A stretch of DNA of 64,000 nt from Pseudofabraea citricarpa (taxonomy: Eukaryota; Ascomycota; Leotiomycetes; Helotiales; Dermateaceae): assembly GCA_029641185.1 (NCBI GenBank), contig JAPWGK010000016.1, forward strand, positions 558,001 through 622,000. The letters run 5' to 3'. Shown here in pieces: positions 45,425-55,755 of this stretch. Position 1 is the first letter of the stretch, and the number at the start of each line of letters is the position of its first letter. The notes under the pieces were generated by a model. The model searched no databases. It had not been told where the DNA came from and worked only from the letters and a program-made list of their open reading frames with translations. A program made the translations under genes and the position numbers.

Positions 45425-47421
45425 ATGTTGTTCACCACAGCAACCCTCTTGACGGTCCTCGCCACTCTGGTGAGCGCCAAGGACAAGCGCACTTTCGCCG
45501 TCAACAACTTCTATGGCAAGGGCCCTCTAACCATGGGTCGCATGGATCCCATCGTCAATCCCGGCACAGCTTCAGGCCATGTTCACGCAATCCAGGGCGG
45601 CAGCAACTTCGCGCTGACCATGAGCGACACGACCTTGCTGGACTCCAAGTGCACCTCGTCCCTCCCCAAGAACGACCTGAGCAACTACTGGACTCCAGCC
45701 TTGTACTTCCAAGACCCCAAGACGGGCGAGTTCAGCTCGGTCGAGATGTTCTACATGAAGGTTTACTACTTGTAAGTCCTCGCGTCGCCTAATCTGGGCC
45801 CTCTCGCGCACACTAACGCGCAACAGCTTCGAGGCTACCGATGATGAGATCAAGGCTTTCGAGCCCGGACTCCGTATGCTCGTGGGAGACGCATCTCTGC
45901 GCACCCCACCAGCAGGAGGTCCTGATCTGGTCATCAATCTTGCCGACGGTGATGCGCAACCCGTTCAATGGACTTGCCCACGCTCAAACACCAATGACCC
46001 TTTGTACCCAACTGACTCGACTGGCACCAAGGGTGTCGGTATCCAAGACACGGGCAACAAGGGTTCCGGCTCAGGTTTCCCCGACAAGAACTGTGATGGT
46101 TATGCTTCCCCTCTCCGTGCGGACATCCACTTCCCTTCGTGCTATAACCCAGCAGCTGGTCTTCACAACTACAAGGAGAACATGCAGTTCCCAAGCAGCA
46201 AGGGCACGGCATCTGGCAAGGCCAACTGCCCCGAGGGATGGATCCATACTCCCCATCTCTTCTATGAGGTCTACTGGAACACTCCCAAGTTTGCCGACAA
46301 GTGGACTCCTGGTCAAGGAACACAACCTTTTGTCCTCGCTAACGGTGACCCAACTGGTTACTCCCTTCATGCTGACTTCGTAAGTTACACCATCCCTCGT
46401 TTAAATACGATCGCTAACAGTATTGGAGATTTCTGGATGGGATGTCGAGACTCTTCAACAAATCATCGATAACTGCGATACTGGAAATGGAGGTATCGAC
46501 ACTTGCCCAGGTTTGATCGGAGGTGTCAACGACCCATCAACTTCCTGCAACATTGACAACCTCGTTCCTGAGACTATCTCTGGTACCATGGACGCTCTGC
46601 CAGGAAACAATCTCGTCTCTGAGTGGGGTACCAATGTTGCCGCGCCTGTTGTCTCCTCCCTCGCTTCCAAGATTGGAGTCGTCGCAACCTCGAGCACTGG
46701 TGCTGTCGCCGAGCCCACCAAGGCAGCTTCTTCTGTTGCTGAGTCCACTCCCGTGACTACTCCTATCTCCGATCCATCATATGAGGAACCTTCTGGAGAC
46801 TCGACCTCTAGGACCACCACTTCGCACACCTACTCTACCACGACTGCTCTTACAACCTTGACTACTAGCGCTGGCACCGCTAGCACACCTGGAGCTATCT
46901 TCTATGAATCACCCACTACAACCACTTCCGCTGATCTCCCTGTAACAACTGAGGATACATGCGAAGAAGATGCACCAGCTTCCACCGCCAGTCCTGTTGA
47001 TGGATGGGCATACACTGGATGCTACACAGACAATATGAGCGATCGCGTTCTAACTGGAATCAAGTTCGCCAACGTCGGTCAACACCAAGTGTCCAACACC
47101 AAGTGCATCAACTACTGCGCTGACCGAGGCTTCTCGGTCGCCGGTACCGAGTATGGTGGACAGTGCTTCTGCGGTGATGAGTTGAAGGGCAGCTCTCTGC
47201 AAGCCGATAGCAAATGCAACATGGCCTGTGAGGGTGACGAGTCTGAGACTTGCGGTGGCAGCGGCAGCTTGACTGTCTACTCGGCCATCAATACTACGGC
47301 TGCTGAGTCGCGTCGCGATGTCGAAGTTCTGAAGAGACATGAGCGTGTTAGCAGACACTTGCACCGACACCTGCACCGCTCTCCAGCTCCTGCACCTGCA
47401 CCAGCTGCCAAGGATTGCTAG
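45425..47421 (+). CDS. secreted DUF1996 protein with Ser/Thr linker and WSC domain
   Basis: Exons 45425-45771, 45827-46379 and 46429-47421 give 630 residues. A signal peptide (MLFTTATLLTVLATLVSA) is followed by a full DUF1996 domain (about 20-350) with RMDPIVNPGTASGHVHAI, YWTPALYFQDP, ADIHFPSCYN and SLHADFISGWD. A Ser/Thr-rich stretch of about 120 residues leads to a cysteine-rich WSC domain (about 490-590; GCYTDNMSDRVL, QCFCGDEL, CEGDESETCGG), a carbohydrate-binding module. The C-terminus is rich in Arg/His and Pro/Ala. It should be exported and bind wall or substrate glycans; DUF1996 activity is unknown. The CT-rich leader suggests strong expression. The shorter paralogue at 7.0-8.1 kb lacks linker and WSC. 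Confidence 0.93.
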
Positions 47422-48701
47422 ATGTCCTCTTTCACCACCAAAAATACTTTTCGCTTCTTATCCGCTCGTTTTGGTCGAAGGTAGCGCTTCTTCTTTACGT
47501 CTTTTACTTCACTTCTTTTCCTTCGCTTCTTATCCCTGCCGATGCCGAAAAGTCAATTGCCATGGCGCGGCTCGGATTCGAAGACGGAGACCTTTCGATA
47601 CTTTGTGTTTTTTTTCTTTTCTTTTTACAACGATGAAATTTGGCGCTTTTTGTGTGGGTAGAGTAGGGCGGGGAGAGGCGACAAGATGACGTGGAGTAAA
47701 TGTTCTTTTCCTTTTTGCTGTATTGTATCAGATCCTCAGCTGTGCCTTCTGTCTCCTCTTCCTTGCTCCCCGTAGCAACGCGGACAAACTCTTTGGCTAT
47801 GGATCTTCTCGGGAGTTTGGGATATGGATACGGATCTGGATTGGAAACTGGACGGGGTGGATGGTACAAAACAAGACAAGTAACATGACGATGTTTGGTA
47901 GATACAGGACACTCGTTTTTTTTTCTCTTTTTCGTAGACTTTTTGAGGAAACAAAAATTTGCAGTTGCGGGTAGAGAAGAAGAAGAAAAAGAGAAGAGGC
48001 CACTCTTCACTTTACACGACGTTATGAAAATGAAAACCATTGCAGATTCGCATTCCTTTGACGGCTTGACCATCGATCGGTGAACTTGCACCTGATGTTT
48101 TACTGACTCGAAATTCTGCAGATCCTGCTGTACGACATGGATGTGGGAAGGATCTCTTGGGAGATCTCTTATCTTCTCGCTGCTTCGCTTATTCATCATC
48201 TCACCTCCACTTCCACCTCGAATGGGGAAAGTGAGCACGTACAGTAGGTAGGTAAGTAAGTACAAACCACACATATGAGCTGGCTTGAGCCACATGACAT
48301 ACAGCATGACACCGCTCTTCAGAACAAAGCCCGAGAGTCCGCTCGTTGGATCCCATTCCGCAGATCCCCTTTGGGGTGTTTTTTTTCTTTTTCTTCTCGT
48401 CACATCACACACACGACTCGAGGCTTGTGCGAAAGCGGCAATTGCATTCTCCAACTCGCGAACTCGCCCTCGCCGCACCCCTGCTGGCATCTTATCAGGA
48501 AAAAAATGACGAATGTGTGCATACGGCCCCTGTCGCGAGAAAACGAGAAAAACCCCAGCCGGATCAGATGCAGATAAAGGGCACATCTTGTTCCTCGGGT
48601 TCTAGAATCTCTTGGAAGGAGCGCGGAGATGTTTGTTCGATAACACGTCTTTTTTTGTTTCGCCTTTGGACTTTGCAGTAAGATTGGGTTTGAGAGACGA
48701 G
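47422..48701. other. spacer with a long minus-strand frame of doubtful status
   Basis: Between the WSC gene and the next gene there is pyrimidine-rich sequence. The minus strand carries an ATG-started frame of 360 codons (48586-47504), whose product is Lys/Ser-rich low-complexity sequence with no recognisable domain. I do not annotate it as a gene. Short AGGT repeats lie near 48246. Confidence 0.45.
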
Positions 48702-49715
48702 ATGTTGCTAAGAGATCGCATCGAGGCTCTAGAGGCCGCGCTTAACCGGAACGTCGAGGTCGACCTCGGCGCCCATGACAACCAACATCAACAGGACGAC
48801 AAGGTTCGACATAGTACGGACGAGAGGGGATCTTCGCCATGGCCTGTATACTCCAGCAGCGCAGCAGGACGAGGGGTTCATAAAGGCGCCGAGCAGAAGA
48901 GAGAGGAGGTTCTGATCAAACAAAAAATCGCCATCGTACCACCAGTATCAAGTCCTCCGATAATCGCATCCAACAACCCGTACGCCAGCGCCGTCAACTA
49001 CGAGAAGGCCCAGCAACAGCAACAGGTCGCCATCATCAATGAGCCCACGTCGCCCACGTCGCCCACGTCGGCGCTGCCCTCGTCCAGCATCGCAGAAACG
49101 CTCGGGCTGTCGCACCTCCGCGCCGAAGACAGCATCGAGTACAACATCTACAATGCCTTCATGACGAACCTGCGCATCTGCCCCGCGGACCTGCAGGGTC
49201 CGTACTACTACGTGGAGCACCGGTCCTTCGTGCCCAACACGCCCGGAGCCATCCTGCGCGAGGGCCACGACAAGAGCGGGCGCAGCATCGGCGTCGCCAA
49301 CCTGCCGTACATCGGCATCAACACGCTGGGGCTTGGGGATTTCGCGAACCGGCCGCACGAGATGCGCTGGGAGCGCATGGCCAAGGGCGCCTTCTGGACG
49401 CATACCAAGTACGAGTTTGAGTTTGGCCACCAGGAGAGGAGGCGCTTTTGGTGGATCAGGACGAACATGATGGTGCTCGATGATCAGGGCGATCTTGTCC
49501 TGGTCCAGGAGGGCAATGAGAGTGAGGTCCTCGCTGAGTATACGGGGAAGGGCATCTTGAAGTGGAAGAAGAGAGGCGCGTTGAGGATTCGAAACGCGGA
49601 AGACACTTTTGGCGAGGGTTGGCTGCTCATGGTCTTGCTGAGTTGGGCAGCCGTGGTGGAGCTTGCTAGGAGGAGAGCCAGGCAGAGGAGACTCTCGGCG
49701 CTGCATCTGCTGTAG
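48702..49715 (+). CDS. hypothetical protein, possibly tubby-C/LURP-like fold
   Basis: From the first in-frame ATG the frame gives 337 residues; the frame remains open 90 bases further up, and a CAG at 48673-48678 could be the acceptor of a missed upstream intron, so the N-terminus is uncertain. Residues 1-15 can form a short coiled coil; 20-130 are low complexity with Gln and Ser/Thr/Pro runs (a triple SPT repeat). From about 140 a conserved-looking domain begins (IEYNIYNAFMTNLRICP), with strand-like repeats, several tryptophans (MRWERM, FWTHTKYEFEF, RRFWWIRTNM) and a final hydrophobic helix (GWLLMVLLSWAAVVELARRR). This pattern recalls fungal tubby-C/LURP-like proteins, but the match is weak. 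Higher GC than the neighbouring spacer supports coding. Confidence 0.68.
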   Translation: MLLRDRIEALEAALNRNVEVDLGAHDNQHQQDDKVRHSTDERGSSPWPVYSSSAAGRGVHKGAEQKREEVLIKQKIAIVPPVSSPPIIASNNPYASAVNYEKAQQQQQVAIINEPTSPTSPTSALPSSSIAETLGLSHLRAEDSIEYNIYNAFMTNLRICPADLQGPYYYVEHRSFVPNTPGAILREGHDKSGRSIGVANLPYIGINTLGLGDFANRPHEMRWERMAKGAFWTHTKYEFEFGHQERRRFWWIRTNMMVLDDQGDLVLVQEGNESEVLAEYTGKGILKWKKRGALRIRNAEDTFGEGWLLMVLLSWAAVVELARRRARQRRLSALHLL

Positions 49716-50632
49716 CTTTTTGGCGTGGGATTGGATTCGATTGGAACGGACTGGATTGCATGGCTTGGGGTTCTGGTGATGGATCGATCGTCTGGGTTTG
49801 CATCTGTATTAGCGAGCGAGTTTGGAGCGTATTTCCCTCTTCTTTTCTCTCTCTCTCTCTCTCTCTTTGTTATGGCATAGCATGTTAGAGTTGGGGTACT
49901 TTGTCTTTTTCGATACCACTAAGTATACTTGCCTGCCACGCTGCTTCATCAAGCTTCAACTTGGAAGATGGCCAACGGCCCCAGCAATAGAATCTTACCC
50001 TTGCATATATATACGCTCATCCGCCGTCGAAGCAAGCAAGGTAGCAAACCAGGTTTCTTAAAGAGCCATCCAGACTCTTGGAAATTCCAGAGCAGAGAAC
50101 ATAGATAGCTCACACATATTCCCGAACATGCTCCCGCCACCAAAACATACCGTAAATCAACACTCGCCATAGCTCTTCCGTGTAAAAAAAAACGCTAACA
50201 ATGCCTTCTTTTGCGGGATGGCAACAGGATCCAAACTGGCAACAACACATAATGTGGATGTGTATGGAGCTGGGCTATTCGTCTTATGGGTATTTAGTTG
50301 AGAATTCTCTCGTTGGATCATGATGTGGCATGTTGGCTTTGGAGCTGGTATCTGTTGCAGTTGTTGCCAGGTCTTGATTTGTTCTTCATTCTGTGCAGGC
50401 TGTTTGATAGATTCTAGATAGGTACTTTAAGTACGGATGCCAAATATATATTACATGTGTTATGTGGCTAGTAGGTACCAAATTAAATCGATATCGATAT
50501 CACACGTGATGAATCCAATTAACGCGTCGCGGTCCTGGAGAATTCGCGTCGACCAAGATCAACCACCACCAGCCGCTCAAACACTCTACCAACACCCTCT
50601 ACAAAACCTACAATCGCCTCTCCATTATCGAG
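49716..50632. other. spacer before RFC subunit gene
   Basis: No gene is supported. A CT dinucleotide run lies at 49848-49867. The right end is the promoter of the replication factor gene and includes a CGATATCGATATC repeat near 50488. Confidence 0.55.
49848..49867. repeat. (CT)10 microsatellite
   Basis: About ten tandem CT units lie just downstream of the hypothetical-protein stop codon. Simple repeat; no function implied. Confidence 0.8.
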
Positions 50633-51968
50633 ATGTCGGACTATGAGGATGATATGGATGTGGATGCGCCCTCTGCGCGCGACACTGTCATGTTCAATTC
50701 GGACAACATCAATACGAAAGGGAAGAGAAGTGCGGCAAATCTACCAGTCGAAGCAGAAGACAGTCTACCATGGTACGAGCATCTCTCAGCAATCCATCTG
50801 TCCCCTCTGCTGATTCTGCAATTACTAGGGTCGAGAAATACCGACCAGATACCTTGGAAGATGTCTCAGGACACCAGGACATCCTCACCACCATAAACAA
50901 ATTCGTAGACACGAATGTAGGTTGCGATTTCTGCGACGGCAGGTATTGCTGCTAATGCCAAGTTAGAGACTGCCTCATCTTCTGCTATACGGGCCACCAG
51001 GAACGGGTAAAACGTCAACGATCCTCGCTCTCGCACGACGGATCTACGGGGCGAAGAATATGCGGCAGATGGTGTTGGAATTGAATGCTTCCGATGATCG
51101 AGGCATAGATGTGGTGCGCGAGCAGATCAAGACGTTCGCAAGCACGAAGCAGATCTTCACATCGGCACCGGCATCGGGTTCCTCCACGATGGCGTCGTAC
51201 AAGCTGATCATTCTGGATGAGGCGGATGCCATGACATCAACTGCCCAGATGGCCCTGCGACGGATCATGGAGAAGTACACGGCCAATACGAGATTCTGCA
51301 TCATTGCGAATTACACGCATAAGCTGAGCCCGGCTTTGTTGAGTCGGTGTACGAGATTCAGATTTAGTCCGCTGAAGGAGAAGGATATTCGTGTGCTGGT
51401 GGACAAGGTGATCTTGGAAGAGAATGTTCAGATTAGTCCCGAGGCTACAGAGGCTCTCGTCCGACTAAGTAAGGGAGACATGAGAAGAGCCCTAAACGTC
51501 CTGCAAGCATGTCATGCAAGCAGTAAGTAGACTCGTGGTACATGAAGAAGCCGCACTAACAGAAACCCAGGCACGCCGCTGCACATCAAAGGCGAGGCAA
51601 AAATCGCCGAGAAGGACGTCGTCCGCGATCTGATCACGGAAACGACAATCTACGAATGTATAGCGTCGCCACATCCCGGCGACATCATCAAGATCATGAA
51701 CACGCTCCTCAAGACGCCCGACGTGACGTCGTGTCTCCAGACCATCAACACGCTCAAGGCATCGCAGGGATTAGCCCTCGCCGACATCATCACCGCGCTC
51801 GCCGAGGAACTCTCGAAATTAGACGTCCCAGCCCCCGTCATGATTTCGTGGTTGGAGGGGCTGGCGGAGGTCGAATACAGACTTAGTGGTGGGGGTGGTG
51901 AGATCGTCCAGACGGGTGCTGTGGTTGGCGTCGTGAGAGGTGGTGTCGAGCTTATGAATGGGAAATGA
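50633..51968 (+). CDS. RFC3: replication factor C subunit 3 (clamp loader)
   Basis: Exons 50633-50772, 50829-50916, 50967-51522 and 51571-51968 give 393 residues. It starts with an acidic arm, then VEKYRPDTLEDVSGHQDI (RFC box II), Walker A LLLYGPPGTGKTST, LELNASDDRGIDVVREQIK, Walker B IILDEADAMT, sensor-1-like FCIIANYTHKL and the SRC motif LLSRCTRFRF that supplies the arginine finger to the neighbouring subunit. The IYGAKNMRQMVLELNASDDRG segment identifies the yeast Rfc3 / human RFC5 orthologue among the small subunits. The protein is part of the nuclear pentamer that loads PCNA on primer ends, and of the alternative Rad24, Ctf18 and Elg1 loaders. The N-terminal arm of about 45 residues before box II is longer than in yeast. 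A housekeeping gene. Confidence 0.96.
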
Positions 51969-53258
51969 TCAATCGTATCGGGTGCAGGTGCATCGGGCAC
52001 GGCGTTGGGCTTGTCTTCGTCTTCGGGTACATGAGGGCTAGGTAGATCAAATATTCAAAAGCTAAATCTTTCTCCAGGTCTGGGTAGTCCAGATTCCTCG
52101 TCCACGTTTCTTTGGCCTTTCCTCTTTTCTTTCTCGTTTTCTTTCTCTTTCATTTTTCCTTCTTCTTTTCTGCATTTCTCAGACCGAATGAAGGTTGATT
52201 CTGTCGAGTCGCCCTCCTCAATTACTGGACTTCTCGATTCGATCAGTAGTCATCATTCGTAAGCTCTCTACTCAGGTCGCTTGGCCTTTCTCAAACACAT
52301 TCCTATCTAGGTCCGGAACCCTTTTCATATCATATTCGGTCTTTTCTCTGATCAGGAGTTCGTCTTCGCGGAATTAGACTTTTTTGAGTCAAACAACCAG
52401 CTACCTTTGGTCGCTACCAAGCGATGGAATTCTTTTCATCGGCACAACCATATCCGTTGCAGACAATCCAGCTGTTCCCTTGTATCTGAAGAGATACATT
52501 GTCTGCATTGGGAGAAAGTATTTCCTATTATCAATCAGAGCTATTACGTATACCTCTCTTGCTTCTATATTAAAGACCCTCCCTCGGTCTTGGAACCGGC
52601 TCATGTCCCGTCTTCGCGTAACGTGTCAGTCGTCCAAATGACCAGGAAGCAAGGGCTGGTACTGAGCTGCGGACGCCATTCGGCCACGGTCAGAGATAGA
52701 TTGAGGCTAATGTCGAAAAGCTGGAGAAGCCGTCGGCTCATCGGGAAGCTTGAAACAAGGCGGTGGCGCCATTGGCCGGCTGATGCTGCATCCTTGCCCT
52801 CACATCACTTCTCCCTGTCGGCACTTTATCAGGTCGACGGCAGAAGCTCTTCTCTCCGTGCCCTCGTTTGAGAAGTCACCACCCTCTCATAGGCGGAACA
52901 TTGCACTTGTCACGATCCGATTTAGATTAAGAGCTCGCTGTGCGCTGATCATGAGACGTTGGAAGGTTCGCCCTTGTGCTTCTCATTGGTTCCTGATGGC
53001 TCCGTCTTGTGTCCCCTCATTCTCTTGGTCGCTTACGCACTGTTTCCTTCAACCGTGCTATCAGAATGATATTGATTCCTCGGTTTTTTATACCCATGGG
53101 TTCGACTTGCAAGCCTTAGCTCGAGAGGTATAAAAGGAAGCTCCCCTTGAGCTTCTTGGCAGACGTGCGTTCATTTAATCAAACGTCACTGAGCTCCAAG
53201 ATATAAAAACGATCTTTCTATATCAGTCATCTCCAATCTGTACTACCGACTCTTCAAG
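51969..53258. other. spacer between RFC3 and AA9 genes
   Basis: A pyrimidine-rich 3' flank is followed by about 900 bases with several overlapping short frames in all directions and no family features. The right end has the AA9 promoter with a TATA box. Confidence 0.55.
53129..53136 (+). promoter_or_regulatory. TATA box of AA9 gene
   Basis: TATAAAAG lies 130 bases upstream of the start codon at 53259 in otherwise mixed sequence, a typical core promoter for inducible secreted enzymes. Confidence 0.55.
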
Positions 53259-54116
53259 ATGTTGTCCAAAATCGCAGCCCTCGGCTGGTTGGTGTCGACT
53301 GTAACTGCTCATGGTACATTGAATGCTATAGTCGCAGATGGAGTATAGTAAGTCGCACACAAGCAGATACAAAAACCCAGTCAAGACTAATCCTTCCATA
53401 GCTACACAGGATACAACCCCAGCTTCCAATACACGACACCGGCACCAGTGGTGATCGGCTGGTCGATCCCCAAAGACCTAGACAACGGCTTCATCGCACC
53501 GAACAACTTCGGCACCGCCGACGTGATCTGCCACGTGGGAGCAACACCGGGCCAGACAGCAGCGAAAGTGAAAGCGGGCGGCGAAGTGCAGCTGCAATGG
53601 ACGCCGTGGCCGGAATCGCACAAGGGGCCCGTGATCGACTACCTGGCGAACTGCAACGGGCCGTGCGAGACGGTCGACAAGACGACGCTGCAGTGGTTCA
53701 AGATCGACGGCGTGGGGCTGCTGGACACTTCGCTGACGAACGGCCGCTGGGCGACGGACGTGATGATCGCCAACAACAACACGTGGATCGTCAAGATCCC
53801 CGCGGACCTCGCCCAGGGTAACTATGTCCTCCGCCACGAGATCATCGCCCTCCATGCGGCCGGCTCCCCCAACGGCGCTCAGGATTACCCCCAGTGCGTC
53901 AACCTCGCCGTCACCGGCTCCGGCGCCGCTAAACCCGCGGGCAAACTCGCTACCGCCCTCTATACTGCTACAGACCCCGGTATCCTCTTTGATCTCTATA
54001 GCTCCCCTTCTTCTTATCCCGTTCCTGGCCCCGCTGTCTATTCGGGCGCGGTTAGTGCTACGCAGACGAAACCGGCTGCGCCTACGGCTACGTCCACGGG
54101 CGTGTATACTGTTTGA
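53259..54116 (+). CDS. AA9 lytic polysaccharide monooxygenase
   Basis: Exons 53259-53347 and 53402-54116 give 267 residues. A 17-residue signal peptide (MLSKIAALGWLVSTVTA) ends exactly before histidine 18 (HGTLNAIV), which becomes the N-terminal copper ligand. The second copper histidine is at 74 in DVICHVGATPG. Further family marks are GGEVQLQWTPWPESHKGPVI, the conserved block YVLRHEIIALHAA and AQDYPQCVNLAV, which contains the axial tyrosine and a disulfide cysteine. Such enzymes use copper and peroxide or oxygen to oxidise and cut cellulose or other beta-glucans outside the cell. A short Pro/Ala/Thr tail of about 35 residues follows the catalytic domain; there is no CBM1. GC is higher than in the flanks. 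Confidence 0.95.
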
Positions 54117-55197
54117 GAGGATGGGTATGTCTTTTTTAGGAGAGAGAGAGGAGAGAGGAGGGGAGGGTGGAAGGGGGAAGGGGGAAGGATGGGAAGGATG
54201 AGAAGACGGGCTGGTGTCTTTCGCTTTGTATATATTTACCTACCTACCTTGTGCTCGCTTACTGGAAGCTACCTTGTCGCTTCTTTGCTGGTATTTATCT
54301 ACCTTTAGCATACTTTGATAATACAAGTTTGTTTAAGATACCGGAGAGTGAGCTAAACGTCTTATTCTAGTGATGATGATACGGAGAAGATGAAGAAGAA
54401 AGTTGGGTGTGCTGCCGTGCTCTTCCGGGTGGAAAATAAATAAGCATAAAGGATAAATAAACAAGTATATATGTGACCATTTGATGTTTAGCACGCACTA
54501 TCACAATAAGTGTCCTCGCCTACCTATACCTAGCTGCTCGTGCTCTACTCTCTCTGTTATATATCTGGGCCAAGATCCAAAGGGTGTCTTGTCTACTTTT
54601 CTCTGTGCGTATGAAGCTTGTTTTGGTTTTGTGTGCTTATCTGTCTGCTCGCTTGTCGCAAGTAATACCTTCTCGGTTCTTGTATTTGTAGCTTATATGC
54701 TGTATTTGATACATGCTATTATACTATTTGAACTTTAGGGCAAAGACAACGAGAGTAACAGCTTCAGAGTTATTAATACAATCAACAGGAAGTATTTGCA
54801 ACCCATTGCAAGGTTCCAAGTGACGATAGATCTCTATTGTGACGAGAGTTTTAAGCCTCTTGACGTAGCATTACTTTTTTCAACATCCGGCAAGTAACGG
54901 CGTCGATTGTAAGAAGACACAGGCATATAGCATCGAACACGAATAGAGATCACTGCAGCAAGAACCAAGAAAGCCGTGGTCAAAAATATCAATTATTCAT
55001 TAATCCCCCATACTCCTCCATTTCTATATATGCCCAAGCCCAAATCTAAAAGGTATCCCATCCATCCATCTATCTCCATGCGCGCAAGCAGTGAGTGTAT
55101 ATCCCCCATGCCATCCGGCGCCCCAAAAGCCAAAAGCCAAAAGCGCAAGCATCATCAAACAAGGTCGCAAGACAAAGTGTACGTCTCGGTAAGGTAT
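54117..55197. other. spacer between convergent AA9 and secreted-protein genes
   Basis: Purine-rich 3' flank of the AA9 gene (GGAGAG and GGGAAGG runs), an ACCT run near 54237, then AT-rich DNA. No gene is supported. Confidence 0.55.
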
Positions 55198-55755
55198 CTA
55201 GCACTCAGAAGTGCACTGGCCCTTGGAGCCGTTGACGGGGCAGTAGCCGCCCTTGCCCTTGCACTTGACCTTCTGGTGCGCGGTGCACTTGGCAGCCTGG
55301 AGGGCATCGCTGGTAGCATTACCATAGTTGGCCCACCACTCGGTGCCGACGTGGGCGCGGTAGATCTTGAAGGTGCCCTCGTACAGCTCCTTGCCGTCCG
55401 AGCACGTCTCCTGGCCCTTGTTCTCCGGGTCGGCTCCCCAGCCGCCGCAGTCGCGCCCCATCAGGTGCTGCAGCTGCTCGCTGGCCACGCTCCATGAATC
55501 CATCCCGTCCGTCGCGCACAGTGATACTTCGCACCAGATCTGTACGCACCCCGACGTGTACCCTTGCACCGCCGTCGTCGTCCCCTCGGCCGGGTTCAGG
55601 ATGTCGTCTTGTCCTTGCAGAAGCGTGCCGCCGACTGAGTCGGCGATGCCTTGGGGCGAGATGGTTGGTAGGTCGAATTGGGGAAGGGCGAGTGCGGAGG
55701 GGAGGAGGCTGCTGGCGAGCATGGTGTATGGGAGCATTGAGGTGAGGAACTGCAT
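55198..55755 (-). CDS. small secreted cysteine-rich protein, effector candidate
   Basis: This intronless minus-strand frame encodes 185 residues. The N-terminus is hydrophobic (MQFLTSMLPYTMLASSLLPSALALP) and fits a signal peptide cut near residue 24; methionines 7 and 12 are alternative starts. The mature part contains 10 cysteines, five of them in the last 31 residues (AAKCTAHQKVKC, GGYCPVNGSKGQCTSEC), so five disulfides are possible. The middle has Trp/Gly-rich segments (DCGGWGADPENKGQETC, GTEWWANYGNAT) and one likely N-glycosylation site. I recognise no family. Size, secretion and cysteine content match fungal effector or antimicrobial-type proteins, a class inference and not a function. 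Confidence 0.8.
   Translation of the reverse strand: MQFLTSMLPYTMLASSLLPSALALPQFDLPTISPQGIADSVGGTLLQGQDDILNPAEGTTTAVQGYTSGCVQIWCEVSLCATDGMDSWSVASEQLQHLMGRDCGGWGADPENKGQETCSDGKELYEGTFKIYRAHVGTEWWANYGNATSDALQAAKCTAHQKVKCKGKGGYCPVNGSKGQCTSEC

Noticed and set aside
52407..53133. overlapping 127- and 154-codon frames between RFC3 and the AA9 gene
   Set aside because: Composition is not protein-like, frames overlap each other, and no splice structure or domain supports them.
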